From Actinocatenispora sp963815125 (lineage in GTDB: Bacteria; Actinomycetota; Actinomycetes; Mycobacteriales; Micromonosporaceae), in contig CAWFFM010000014.1 of the NCBI GenBank assembly GCA_963815125.1, positions 496,001-560,000 on the forward strand: a stretch of DNA of 64,000 nucleotides. The letters run 5' to 3'. The notes beneath the pieces are model-generated. The model was not told where the DNA came from. It searched no databases and saw only the letters and a list, made by a program, of their open reading frames with translations. The position numbers and the translations under genes are program-made. Of this stretch, positions 27,201-37,400 are shown piece after piece. Position 1 is the stretch's first letter. The number at the start of each line of letters is the position of its first letter.

Positions 27201-30200
27201 GTGCGAACGCGGCGCTCAGCGGCACCCGAGCGGAGATCGAACACGCCGCCAACCTCCACGACGTCAGTGAGGTCAACCAACTCGAGGAGGCGGTCGATCC
27301 GAATACCGGCGAGACGGTGCCCGCCGACATCGACGTCAAGACCGACGGCGGCCGGCAGTGGCACGAGATCAAGAACGTCGAGCCCAGGAACATGCTCGAC
27401 GACAACGATCCGGGCCGGCTGAAGCCCGAGTACCGGGACCAGGCCGAACGCCAGCTCAAGGTCTCGTACCACAACAAGGACCTCTGGCGGACCGACGAGA
27501 ACGGTGCGGCCCGACCGCCGAAGGTCCACTGGGACATGCTCAAGGGTGTCGATCCTGCTGCGCGTGCCGAACTGGAGAACCTCACGATCGTCGACGAGCA
27601 CGGTGATCCGGTGCTCGATCACCGCATCACGGTCGATGATGTCGGTGCCGGCGGTGAGGAGGCCGGTCACGGCAACGACGACGGTCGGCCCCCGGCGGGT
27701 GAGGGCGACCGGCCCACTGCACCGACCGATCCGGCCAGCCACGACGCTGACCGGCCGGTCGGCGAGGACCGTACACCGGAACTGACGCCGGAGGACGTGA
27801 AGCTCGACCCGCCGGCCGAGCCGGCTCCCACCGAGCCGTCCGAGCATCAGGCGCTGCCGACCGAGGATCCGGCCGCCGACCTACAGGATCTGGCCAGCAG
27901 GCCGGAGGAGCAGCTCACCCCGAGCCAGCGGCAGACCCTCGACAACCTGCGCGACACCCATCTGGACGAGCACGGGCAGCCGCGTACACCCGAAGAGGTC
28001 CAGCGCAACCTCGACCAGCGTCGGGCCGAGGGCGCCGGAGCCGTCGCCCGACCCGAACTCGATCCGGGCACCGGCGAGCACCCTGGCGCTGACGGGTCCG
28101 CCGGGACCACGCAACTCGAGGCTGACCGCGTACCGGACAGCGACAGGACCGACCTTCCGGCGCAGCCTGACGAAGCAGATGCGTCGTCTACGGGACAGGA
28201 GCACGACGACAATCTGTACTCTCGGGAAGTCTCCCGGACGAACCAGGATGTCTTCGACAACGGCAGCGACGTACCCCGTACCCAGGAGATGGTCGAGCAG
28301 ATCGCCGGGCTGATGGACATCAGCCTGGAGGGCGTCGACATCCATTTCGTGGAGGACTCCGAGCAGATCCGTTATCTGGATGCCCAGGAAGCGTGCGCGT
28401 ACACGCCGGCCGAGCTCGGTGGCCGGGAGATCCGGCTAGGACCCGCGAGTTTCGCCGATCATGAGACGCTGGCGGCAACCATCGCGCACGAGTACACACA
28501 CGTCGAACAGCTGAGGGCCGGGCGTGACACCGGTAGCGGTGGGCTCAAGACGCTCGAGGACGAGGCGTACGCCAGTGAGGGTCCGGCGCTGGCGAAGTTC
28601 AGGGAGAGGTTCGGTGGCATCAGCGGTGAGCATGGTCAGGTTCTCGATCGAGGAAGTCTTCGATCTTCGTCAGAGGGCGGGGCTGCTGGCGTCCGGGAAG
28701 ATCCTGGAGGGCGAGGTCCTGAAGGGGATGACCCTGCAGGACGAGGAGACCGGTCGGAGCGTGAAAGTCCTGGCACTGGAGTTTCAAACTCCGAGAGATC
28801 GTCGGGAGGGTTGGACGACGCTGCTGCTGGAACGGACCGACCCGAGCCCGGTGGTGGAACACGCGATGCTGATCGCAACCTCTTCCGAGGCATAAACGAC
28901 GGCGGCGGACGGGCGCAACGACCCGGTCCTGGCCAAGGTGGCTGGCAGGATCCTCGCCAGGTTCCGCAAGGACAGCACCTGGCTGGGTGGGGGCGGCATC
29001 CAGGCGTAGGTCCCGGGCACGGTGCACCGGGCGGCGAGCACACCGCGCCCCGGCCGAACCCGCTGCGGCGGGTACTGAACCGGCTGGGTGGGCTGTTCGG
29101 CGGATCGCGTACCGAACCGGCCCCCCGCCTCGGCAACGAGGGCTTCCGGCCACCGGCCGGTCGACCCGAGTTCCGTACGCCGGAAGGGTTCCGGCCACCG
29201 GAGCCGGGCCGGCCCGGCTACCGCCCGCCCGAGACCGGGCTGCGTGACTGGCCCGGACATCCGCAGGAACGACCGCAGTTCGGACCCCGACCGGACGCCT
29301 GGCGCCCCGAGGCACCCCGACCGGACGCCTGGCGCCCCGAGGCACCCCGACCAGATGCCTGGCGTCCCGAGGCACCCCGACCCGGCTACGGCGACCCGCG
29401 CGCCGGCATGCCGGCGAGGTTCGAGCACCCGGTACCGCCGCGCCCGACCGAACCACCGCGCCCGACCGCGCCGACACCGCGGGCCGACCCGCTGATCAAC
29501 GCCCGGCTCGCGGAGCGGCACGAGCTGGTACAGGACTTCGAGCGGGCGTCGAGCGTGGAACGCCTGTCGATCCGGCAGGACATCCTCGACATCGACCACG
29601 AGCTCGCCGAGTCGGGTTATCCGAGCGAGCGGCTCGAACTGCCGAGCATGGACACCCCGGTACGCGAGGTGCCCACCCACGACCAGCCGGGTCATGACCT
29701 GCCCGCACCGGAGCACGACGCTCCGGCGTGGGCGCAGCAGGACGAGCGGCCGAGCATCGGTGACCTCGTCCCGCGCACGGAGGCAGACGCCGCGAACTGG
29801 CGCCCGCACATCGAGGAGACGCTGCGCAACGAGCTGACGACCCGTGAGTACGGCGGGATGCGTACCGAGGTGTCCTCGGTGACGGTGGAGCGCAACTCGG
29901 TCACGGTCCGCCTGCAGATCCGGCATCCCGAACACGGCTACGCCGGCCGTACGAACTGGTCGTTCGACCGGGAACGCGACGGTACGTTGGTCGCCCGGTT
30001 CCACACCCTCGTCGTCGAGAAAGACCTGCGCGGCGGCGGCTTCGCCACCGACCTGCACGAGCATCTGGAAGGCTGGTTCGCCGACTCCGGGGTCTCGCAC
30101 ATCGAGGTGCACGCGGCGATGGACGTCGGCGGGTACGCGTGGGCGCGCGCCGGCTACGACTGGGCGCCCAGCGAACACCACGCCACCGGTGCGCTGAGCC

Positions 30201-31300
30201 GGCTCGTACGGGAACGCAACTCGCTCAACGAGGACATCTCCCAGTTGCGGGCCCACCTCGGCGGGGACCACAGCGTCAGCGTGGACGACGTGCTCAGCCG
30301 GCACAGCGGCACCGATCCACGGTCCACTCTGGACAGTCTGGTGCACCAAAGGGACGGCGCCGACGACGTACTGGACCGGGCCCGGCGGCACTCGTTCGGC
30401 AGCGAGCACTATCCGACCCCGTACGACGTCTCCCAGGCCGGCTGGAACGGTGAACACGGCCGGAACGCCAGTTGGGCCGGCAAACGGGCCATGCTCGGCT
30501 CGAACTGGTGGGGCCACAAGCAGATCGAGCCGTCCGCGTACGCCCTGGAGCATCGCGCAACGCCGACCCACGTCGACAGCGCACCGATGTGGCGCGAGCC
30601 CACCGTCACCTCGCCGGAAACGGCGGCGGTCACCGCCAGTGCTGCCGAGGCGGGCGGCCGACTGAGTACCGACGAGAACACCGGTGGGCTACCCCGGCAC
30701 TCGGTGGAACTGCCGACCCAGCGCTACACCGACGGTGCCCGGCAGGTCGGCCAGAGTCTCGCGGAACGCGGCTACCGGCCGGTGCACCATGTGAACGCCT
30801 GGGGCGACGGGAGACCGGGCGGGGTCGAGACCCGCTGGTCGCACCCGTCCACCGGACACGAGATCCGGGTCCGGCTGGACACCCCGGAGAGCCGGGCGGC
30901 GCACCAGGCCGGGCAGGACTTCCGTAACGCCCGCCGCACCGGCGAGACCCCCGACCGCCTGCGTTACCTCGCCGACCGGCACCGGGCGGCGTTGCAGCAG
31001 GTACGGACACCCGTCGGAGCCGAGCGCGTCGATCCCACCGCGGATCCGGCGCGCACCGGAGGCCCTGCCGGTCCCGGTCCGCAGCACCCCGCGCCGGAAC
31101 AGCGCCCTGCCCCGGAACAACAGCACCCGGCTCCCGGGCGACAACACTGGAGCGGACAAAGCACCCGACTCCCGGACAGCAGCACGGGACCGGAAGGGAA
31201 ACACTGGGCGGGACCTGAGGCCGGGACGCAGCACCCGAGCCCGGACAGCAGCACTGGGCGGGACCTCAGCACTGGGCCGGCGGTTCACACGGTGCACTGA
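24281..31300 (+). CDS. Giant CpnT-like polymorphic toxin (as read; composite frame)
   Basis: Open for 2339 residues. Residues 1-300: helical, Gly-rich domain like the N-terminus of CpnT-type T7SS effectors (WSGDGAAQSAQAEF near 82). About 305-760: Ser/Thr/Gly/Asp low complexity. About 1005-1035: PADIDVKTDGGRQWHEIKN, a PD-(D/E)xK nuclease-like pattern. About 1310-1440: metallopeptidase with HEYTH at 1403-1407 and Glu1428, resembling the eCIS-core/DUF4157 fold. The frame then passes through a region whose codon usage belongs to another gene (28632-28895). After about 29010 coding character returns with a PDAWRPEAPR repeat and a GNAT-like segment near 1890-1970. The stop at 31298-31300 follows an apparent one-base deletion at 31234-31236; see the next large gene. 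Confidence 0.75.
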   Translation: MGAVDDIVGFIDDVKGWIDEWGPPPIPSLFDFTVKCVLGEIPEGDENGMYDLSDAYLKASDELGKLMSDGNFNAAANIQVSWSGDGAAQSAQAEFQSYWESLQSIQQGTYEMATMTQNGGLQIETAKFMLVANAAMMIGGVIIGIASSWFFGVGIGEATTDMVISRESATQIGEQLERSLMQKFLDKALALGLNSFKKGLMMGGMMAGIDLLAQLKEGFEGHRDLVGYNGLEALNTFGNGFAFGAVGAPFSHYLGGAVGEGIGMGTGAALWDLLTKGHVDWNDVAQAGGMGFFAHKFNELGNAFKRPTEAPTVTDPGATATDPSTTATDSTSSQPEGTTAPGEATSGANDNAGVNDTSDGTTAPSDQTSTGNADANAGQHGNTDRPGAGNSTGSGTHQSATPGDGRPSTGAHQQDSPALAGDRSSTGEQQTQQGTPAGSDPARDQSTTGQNTVDPGATGQQNRSTGEDTSTAPQDGSSTGHNTTTSTTHETTPGTGTTTLGDRTTDTGSTVTPGDRATDADGASGTSDVSQPTVQAGESHPTGSTPSGEHLSGTGGEHGTSGGTEASRTPTTGERDTSGEPSAAEDAPPVGATPTGEHPGTGSTETRGGRTETGQSRTDSGREQSSRSSDTEQTRERNRTTDDPTVEEPADTSETTDRTTEDTDTEQHSADEPVQSTEEHADRSTENARTEEPDGRSADSRETTGSEDHRTAEDQSESSPQPQEGGSGAGHGNHNDPPAPMGEDSAGNGGEEPGDRAELPPQLDSRISDYARDSGHDPRTVEDAKRATERAYRETREARENGQRNGLKGKEQKRLEREGVPSEEAARRADEFAQREIRRPEIQESITKGTAERIGRYVDNIAADPSKPDPVRYLADQHREFTGTAGEQRAADLAADNPALSESLQSSRDAAEGIRNELNEFNRSHPGVRGVEEWERRIDDSSGKLDQIPRDYHRQDNPGARENEYARLRNSERGANAALSGTRAEIEHAANLHDVSEVNQLEEAVDPNTGETVPADIDVKTDGGRQWHEIKNVEPRNMLDDNDPGRLKPEYRDQAERQLKVSYHNKDLWRTDENGAARPPKVHWDMLKGVDPAARAELENLTIVDEHGDPVLDHRITVDDVGAGGEEAGHGNDDGRPPAGEGDRPTAPTDPASHDADRPVGEDRTPELTPEDVKLDPPAEPAPTEPSEHQALPTEDPAADLQDLASRPEEQLTPSQRQTLDNLRDTHLDEHGQPRTPEEVQRNLDQRRAEGAGAVARPELDPGTGEHPGADGSAGTTQLEADRVPDSDRTDLPAQPDEADASSTGQEHDDNLYSREVSRTNQDVFDNGSDVPRTQEMVEQIAGLMDISLEGVDIHFVEDSEQIRYLDAQEACAYTPAELGGREIRLGPASFADHETLAATIAHEYTHVEQLRAGRDTGSGGLKTLEDEAYASEGPALAKFRERFGGISGEHGQVLDRGSLRSSSEGGAAGVREDPGGRGPEGDDPAGRGDRSERESPGTGVSNSERSSGGLDDAAAGTDRPEPGGGTRDADRNLFRGINDGGGRAQRPGPGQGGWQDPRQVPQGQHLAGWGRHPGVGPGHGAPGGEHTAPRPNPLRRVLNRLGGLFGGSRTEPAPRLGNEGFRPPAGRPEFRTPEGFRPPEPGRPGYRPPETGLRDWPGHPQERPQFGPRPDAWRPEAPRPDAWRPEAPRPDAWRPEAPRPGYGDPRAGMPARFEHPVPPRPTEPPRPTAPTPRADPLINARLAERHELVQDFERASSVERLSIRQDILDIDHELAESGYPSERLELPSMDTPVREVPTHDQPGHDLPAPEHDAPAWAQQDERPSIGDLVPRTEADAANWRPHIEETLRNELTTREYGGMRTEVSSVTVERNSVTVRLQIRHPEHGYAGRTNWSFDRERDGTLVARFHTLVVEKDLRGGGFATDLHEHLEGWFADSGVSHIEVHAAMDVGGYAWARAGYDWAPSEHHATGALSRLVRERNSLNEDISQLRAHLGGDHSVSVDDVLSRHSGTDPRSTLDSLVHQRDGADDVLDRARRHSFGSEHYPTPYDVSQAGWNGEHGRNASWAGKRAMLGSNWWGHKQIEPSAYALEHRATPTHVDSAPMWREPTVTSPETAAVTASAAEAGGRLSTDENTGGLPRHSVELPTQRYTDGARQVGQSLAERGYRPVHHVNAWGDGRPGGVETRWSHPSTGHEIRVRLDTPESRAAHQAGQDFRNARRTGETPDRLRYLADRHRAALQQVRTPVGAERVDPTADPARTGGPAGPGPQHPAPEQRPAPEQQHPAPGRQHWSGQSTRLPDSSTGPEGKHWAGPEAGTQHPSPDSSTGRDLSTGPAVHTVH
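28632..28895 (+). CDS. EF-Tu domain-2-like small protein, candidate immunity gene
   Basis: An 87-residue protein in a different frame within the giant open frame. MVRFSIEEVFDLRQRAGLLASGKILEGEVLKG followed by EETGRSVKVLALEFQ and TTLLLERTD...ML is the beta-barrel pattern of domain 2 of translation GTPases, also known as stand-alone small proteins. Codon third positions here are mostly G/C, while the overlapping toxin frame has many A/T third positions, so this is the coding frame. It begins directly after the peptidase domain (a GTG lies 6 nt earlier at 28626), the normal place for an immunity gene. Its role as antidote is inferred. Confidence 0.7.
   Translation: MVRFSIEEVFDLRQRAGLLASGKILEGEVLKGMTLQDEETGRSVKVLALEFQTPRDRREGWTTLLLERTDPSPVVEHAMLIATSSEA
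29291..29380. repeat. Three tandem 30-bp repeats in the toxin linker
   Basis: Units at 29291, 29321 and 29351 encode PDAWRPEAPR-like decapeptides; the third unit has three substitutions. They lie in a Pro/Arg-rich linker after the nested small gene. In-frame 30-bp units suggest copy-number variation by slippage or recombination. Confidence 0.85.
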
Positions 31301-31446
31301 CCGACGTCTCGGATGCGCAGGCGGCCGATCTGGTACGCGCGCACGGCCAGCACCGCGTACAGGCCGGGTACCGGTTCACCGACGACCCGGAACGGGCGCA
31401 CAGCGCGGCGGCGATCCCCGCCGAGCCCGGTACGGTCGCCATCGCG

Positions 31447-34400
31447 GTGGAGGGCACGCCGGACGGTCATGTGGTGATCGACGGCCACCGGTTGACCCAG
31501 GAACAGTTCGTCCGCGAGTTCGGTCAGCTGGTGGACGACGGCACGATCCGGCTCGCGCCCGGAGACCGGATCAAGCTGGTGACCTGCTACGGCGCGGAGG
31601 GTGAGCACTCGACCGCCGCGGCGCTGGCCCGCGCCACCGGCCATGAGGTGACCGGGGCGACGGACCGGGTGTGGACACACAGCGACGGCCGGATGGAGGC
31701 GCCGGACGGACAGTGGCGGACCTTCCATCCGGACGGCACCGAGACCAGCACCCCCGAGGTCCATGATGGACAGTCCCAGTTCCAGCACCGGGACGGCCTG
31801 GCGCACGCCACCGGTGACCCACCGAACAGCTACCGCGACCCGGACGGCGCACTGCACTTCAAGGGCGACCGGCCGCACACCTTCCGCGACGCGGCGCACC
31901 CGTACCGGCTGCACCACGAGAAGGACGCGCCCGGCACCTACCGGACCGGTACGAAGTTCCGGCTGCACAGCGAGCAGACCGGCCGGGCCGTACCGGACCC
32001 GTTGCGTTCCGGGCACCCCGCCGGGCCCCGGCCACAGGCCGAGCCGAGGCAGACGTACCGGCCGGCGGACGAGTCGGCGGACCTGCAGGGCGCCCGGCAG
32101 CGGGTCGAGGACGCCGACACGCCGCAGGCGCAGCGGGCCGCCCGTACCGAACTGACCCGGGCCGCGGCCCGCCAGGTCCTCACCGAGCGGTACGACATCC
32201 GGACCCCGGACATCATGGCCGGGCAGACACCGCACACCCACCGCGGCGCGGGTGAGCTGGCGGTCGCCGGCTTCGACCGGGCCGGGCACCGCCTCGTCGT
32301 ACTGGAGACCGGGTCCGGCGGCCGGTACACCCTGCTGGACGGCAGCCCGGCACATCGCGGTTCCGCGGAGTACCTGGGCGACGTGCTGCAGACCGACACC
32401 AGGTTGCACGCGTACCTCGATGAGCATCCGGAACTGACCGACGAACTGCACCGCGCGCTGCAACGCGGCGACATCACCGTCGAGCACCACCGGATCGAGG
32501 TCGACCGGCACGGCGACATCCGGTTGGCCAAGCTGCCGACCGACGGTCTGGACCTGAGCCGGCTGTCCGACCGGCTGCCCGCACCCAGCGGCGCACCGGA
32601 CCCGGCCCGGGCCGACCGGCTCACCGACACGGCCGAGCGGATCGCCCCCACGCTGGACCGGACCGGCTCACCGGTGTCGGTGACCCGGCCGGAGCCGGAC
32701 ACCATCGAGATCGCCTCCGGGGAGGGCCAGTACCGGGTGGAGCTCGGTGGCCACACCGACCGGCCGTTCGAGGTCACCCTGGACGACCACGGCATCCCCC
32801 GGATCCGGCTCAACGGTGAGCTGACCGACCGGTTGGACGGTCCGGGCCTGCGTAATCTGCTCGGCCGGGCGATGGGCCACGCCGACGGCCTGGTGCGCGG
32901 CGAGGTCGAGGCCCGACCGGGTGTACGCGACGCGTTGACCCACGATCCGCAGCCCGCCGGGCGCCCCCGGCTCAGCCAGCACGACCATGCGCGGCTCGGC
33001 GAGTTCGACGCGCTGGCCCGGCTCCGGGACCACACCGGTGGGGCCGAACGGGCCAGCCTCGACGTCGACCTGCGCAGGTTCATCGACGAACACGGCCTGC
33101 GCGAGGGAATGCCCGGTGAACCGGCCCGGGGCCGCCTGGTCGACCGCGAACTCTCCGAGGTGGGTCGCCGTACCCTCGACGAGCTGCGCGGGGTGGCGGA
33201 GGCCGGCGACCCGGCGGTGGCCACGGTGCGCGACCACGTCACCCACGACCCGGTCGACGGGATGCGTACCCGGCCGGTCGCGGTACGCGGTCGGGACGTG
33301 TTCAAGGTGTTCCCGAAGGGCTGGCGGGCGGAGGGACGTGCCGGCTTCTCGTACGAGCTGAAGTCCGGTGAGCCTGCCGGCGACAAGGTCGCCGAGTTCC
33401 GTCGTACGGCCATCGACCGGCACTTCGACCTCGTCCTGGACCACGACGCCGACTTCACCGATCCGGCCACCCGGGACGCGCTCCACCAGGTGCTGCACGA
33501 CCAGATCGCCGTACAGCACGAGCGTCCGCCGGAGAGCTCCCACCGGGCGCGTGACGCCGTGTTCAACGCGCTCCCGCCGGCAGCGGCGGACGGCGCCTTC
33601 TTCGCGGTGGCCGACGCCCTGCACAACCCGGCGATGGCGGTGAAGAGCCACATCACCTCCGGCGTGGAGGTGCTCACCGGCGAGTACCTGCGCAACAACA
33701 GGATGCTCACGGTCGCCGAGCGGGCGCACGACAAGATGCTCGCCGACCGGCTCGGTGCCCCGCAGCGGGCGATGGACGGCTGGTCGGACCGGCTCAACGA
33801 CTCCCGGGCCAAACTTGCCGATCTCGCCGGCGATGCCATCGGGGACCGCGCGGTGGCCGGTCACAACGAGTTCGCCGAGACGGACCGGCCGTCGGATCCG
33901 ATCCCCGCGGAGATCGTCAACGAGACCCGGGAACGGGCCACCGCGGCGATGGACCAGGTGCAGCGGGAGCTGGCCGACAAGCCGGTCGAGCACCTCAGGG
34001 CGGTACGTACACCCGGCCGGGTACGGGCACCGGGCTCACCGGGCACCGGGGCGCGCCGGCTGATCATCCGGCACGGCCACAACATCTGGGTCGAGGCCCG
34101 CACCGGGCACACCGCCGAACCAGGCAAGGTGGAGATCACCTACGACCGGGACCGGGCGACCCTGCGGATCCCGCCCGACCTGCACGGCGATCCGGTCGCA
34201 CTGCACGAGGCGGTACACACCGCCCTGGGCGAGGTCGCCGCGCGGCAGCACACGCTGGGTTCCCGGGAGATGAGCGGGCTGGCCCGGTTCACCCGCGACA
34301 GCGCGACCGACGGGGTCACGGCCGCGGCGAGTGTCGTACCGGGTGACCATGCGGCATCCGGGCTCGGCGAGGCGATCGGCGCCAGCGGCGGCACCCGCGC

Positions 34401-37400
34401 GATCTTCGACGCGGTGAAGAACCACTTCTTCGGTCGGGTCGAGGCGAAGGTCACCGCCGACCGGACCGAGTTCGCCGAGCGCAACCATCCCGGGCTGAGT
34501 TCGGCCGAGCGGGGCGGCGTGGCCGCGGAGGTACGCGGCTCGTCCCGGGACGGTCGTGCCGTCACCGAGGCCATCCACGACCGGATCACCGGCCGGTCGC
34601 ACCAGCCCCACCAGCCTGAGCCGGGCCCGCGCACCGGCGGTGAACTGGGCGCCGCGCATCGAGCGGTCGAGCAGGTCAACGAGTCCCGTAGCGAGACGGG
34701 CGGACACTGGGAGCGTGTCGGGGACTCCCGGCACAGCACCGTCCAGTCCTACCGCGCGCAGAAGAACGCCCTGCTGCACACCCGGATGCGGATCAAGCTC
34801 GGTGAACCGCAGGGTGACGGACCGGTCGAGGTAAGGCGCTCGACGCTGCGCAAGTGGCACGGGCTGGAGATCACCGTCCGGGAAGGCGCCGACCCGCAGG
34901 CGATCCACCAGGCCGTCTCGCACATCGCCGAGAATGTCCTGGACCGACGGTTCCACGGCAGCCAGAGCTACTGGAAATACCTGGAACGGGCGGCGCTGCG
35001 CGGTGGAGTGCAGCTCGGCGGCACCGGGGTGATCTTCGCCGCCACCCACTCCGTACCGGCGACGATCCTGGGCGGGGTGGCCGCCGGCGGGCATCTGCTG
35101 CGCGGCACCTTCGAGTACGGGCACGACATCCACCTGGCCAACACGAGCCTGCACCGGACGCTGTCCGGGTACGACCCGGACAAGGTCACCCCGGCGTCGC
35201 TGCGCGCCGACGGCGCGGCGCACCAGCAGTCCCTGGAGAGTCTGGAACTCCAACTCGACCGCGCCGAGGCGCAGCTCGCCGTGCACCGGCCGGCCGAGGT
35301 CGCGCAGTACAACGCCGAGCACGGCCCGCACTACCTGCCCGACCCGGAGCTGCTGCCGGCGCTCGGCACGGACCTGACCGGGCACACCGACCTGCCGCAC
35401 AACGCCACCGTCACCGCTGTGGACGGCAGCCCGCACACGTTCCGGGTGTCGTTCCAGCCGAAGCTGGGCCGCCCGGCCGAGTTCTCCTTCGACGTCGGCA
35501 CCGGCCGGGCCGGCGGGCCCCCGGTGGACTGGCACCGGGTCGATTCCGACGTGACCCATTCGGTGCTGGTCGATCCGACCCGGCCACCCGGCGAGCTGTC
35601 CGGCCCGCTGCACGACTGGGTCGCCGACCGGATCCGGGCCGAGGTGAGCGGTCCGGGCGCCACCCAGGGCACCGGCTCCCGGCTGCTCGGCGTGGCCCGG
35701 GACGGTACCGGCCAGGTCCTCGCCTCCGGCGCCGCGGTGGTCATGGACGTCGCCACGCACGGCGCGCACGGCATGACCCGGCTGGGGACCGACCTGATCC
35801 AGCAGGGCGCGTACGCCGGCTCCGGTACCGCGGGCTCGGCCGCCTCCGCGATGGCCGACGCGCACGGCGGCACCAGGAGCGCCATCGCGCAGCTGCGGGC
35901 CGACCAGCTCACCGCGCGGCACTTCGGCGATCCGACCGAACCGCAGCTCGACGTGCTGCAGAAGCAGGTCGACGCGCGCATCGACCGCACCTGGCAGGCC
36001 CACGACCGGTACCAGCGGCTGCACCGGATCGCAGCGACCCTGCCGGTCGAGCAACGCCCCGAGCTGCTGCGCGGGGCCGCGCCCGCCGGGCAGCACGGTC
36101 CGGTCATGTGGGGTCACGACGATCCGACCGCACCCGGACCGGGTGTCGGACACAACAACGGTTCCGGCACCGGCTTCGACCACATCCTCAGCGGTATCGA
36201 GCTGCACGGTTCGCCCGCCGGGCACCCGGTGCCCGACGGCACGGGCACCGCGGACCACCCGGCCGGGCCAGTCAGGTCCCCGGAGCCGGCGGGGCACACC
36301 ACCGCGGCGGACCCGGTACGGCTCGGTCAGCAGGTCGAACGCGAGCTCGGTCGGACCCTGTACGCCGAACCCGTGGCCCGGCACGCGGCCGGCGCGGCGC
36401 TGCACCGCCTGGTCGACACGCTGGTGACACTCAACGAGGACTTCGAGGGCGCCGACGGCGTCCGGGGCGTCGACCGGGACGACATCGTACGGATCCTGTT
36501 CTCCGACGACTTCCGCAACGCCGGCCAGGTGACCGGCGCGGCCACCCTGGCCGACATCCACGAGCACGGCAACCTGCGGATGACCATGACCGCGTTCTAC
36601 AACGGGGTCCTGGAGAGCCACCACGAACTGGATCTGAAGCACAGCGTGACCCGCGCGCTGGAGGCACCTGACTGGCAGGAGCGGCTGACCAGGGCCGGGC
36701 TCGACGTGGAGGCACTGCGCCCGGTCCGGGACCGGATCCTGGCCAGCGCCGAGCCGAACCTGCTCGACACGGCGACGCTGGTCGGCGAGACCGGTCACAA
36801 CCAGCTGGCCGTCGCCGAGCACCGGCTCAGCCAGGACGCCCGCACCGAACGCGACGTTCTGGACCACTATTTCCATCTCAGGACGCGGCAGGAGTACGCG
36901 GAGAACGGCCTGGGGCTGCACGACGCGGAGTACGCGGCGCTGCGCGACAACGACCGGCTGACCCTGCGGTTCCAGCACAGCGAGGAGATCGCCGTCGAGG
37001 ACCTGCCCCGGGGCGACGACGGACAGCTCGACACCCGCGCGCTGGCCGACCGGCCGGATGTGCGTGCCGTACACGTGGAGTACCAGCGTGATCCGGGCGG
37101 CGGATACGTCACCGACACGGCCGGGCACCGGGTACCGGAACGTGTCTGGGTCGAGGTCGTCGACGGGCAGCGGGTGGTCAACCCGCGGGTGCACGACCTG
37201 CCACCCGGTACGCACGGCCCCGAACTGCCGGTCGGCTGGGTCGACGGCACCGCGCGGTACGGGATGGACGAGTCGCACGACTGGTACCAGGAGGTCGCCG
37301 CCGACCGGGGGATGCCGGTGGTCTCCGGGATCTCCGGCACCGTGGCGCGGCTGATGTCGGCGTTCGACTGGATGCGGGTACCGGAGGTGGCTCCCGAGGA

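Noticed and set aside
25526..27847. 773-codon minus-strand open frame
   Set aside because: Shadow of the Ser/Thr/Gly-rich toxin linker; low-complexity hydrophobic and Arg mixture, no start signal or family features.
29291..29380. CRISPR-like repeats
   Set aside because: Units are contiguous without spacers and lie in frame inside a coding region.
34190..34260. HEAVH motif in the second giant frame (LHEAVHTALGE)
   Set aside because: The same module is duplicated 240 residues later with IHQAVSHIAEN at this place, so the helix is structural. No third zinc ligand follows at a fitting distance.
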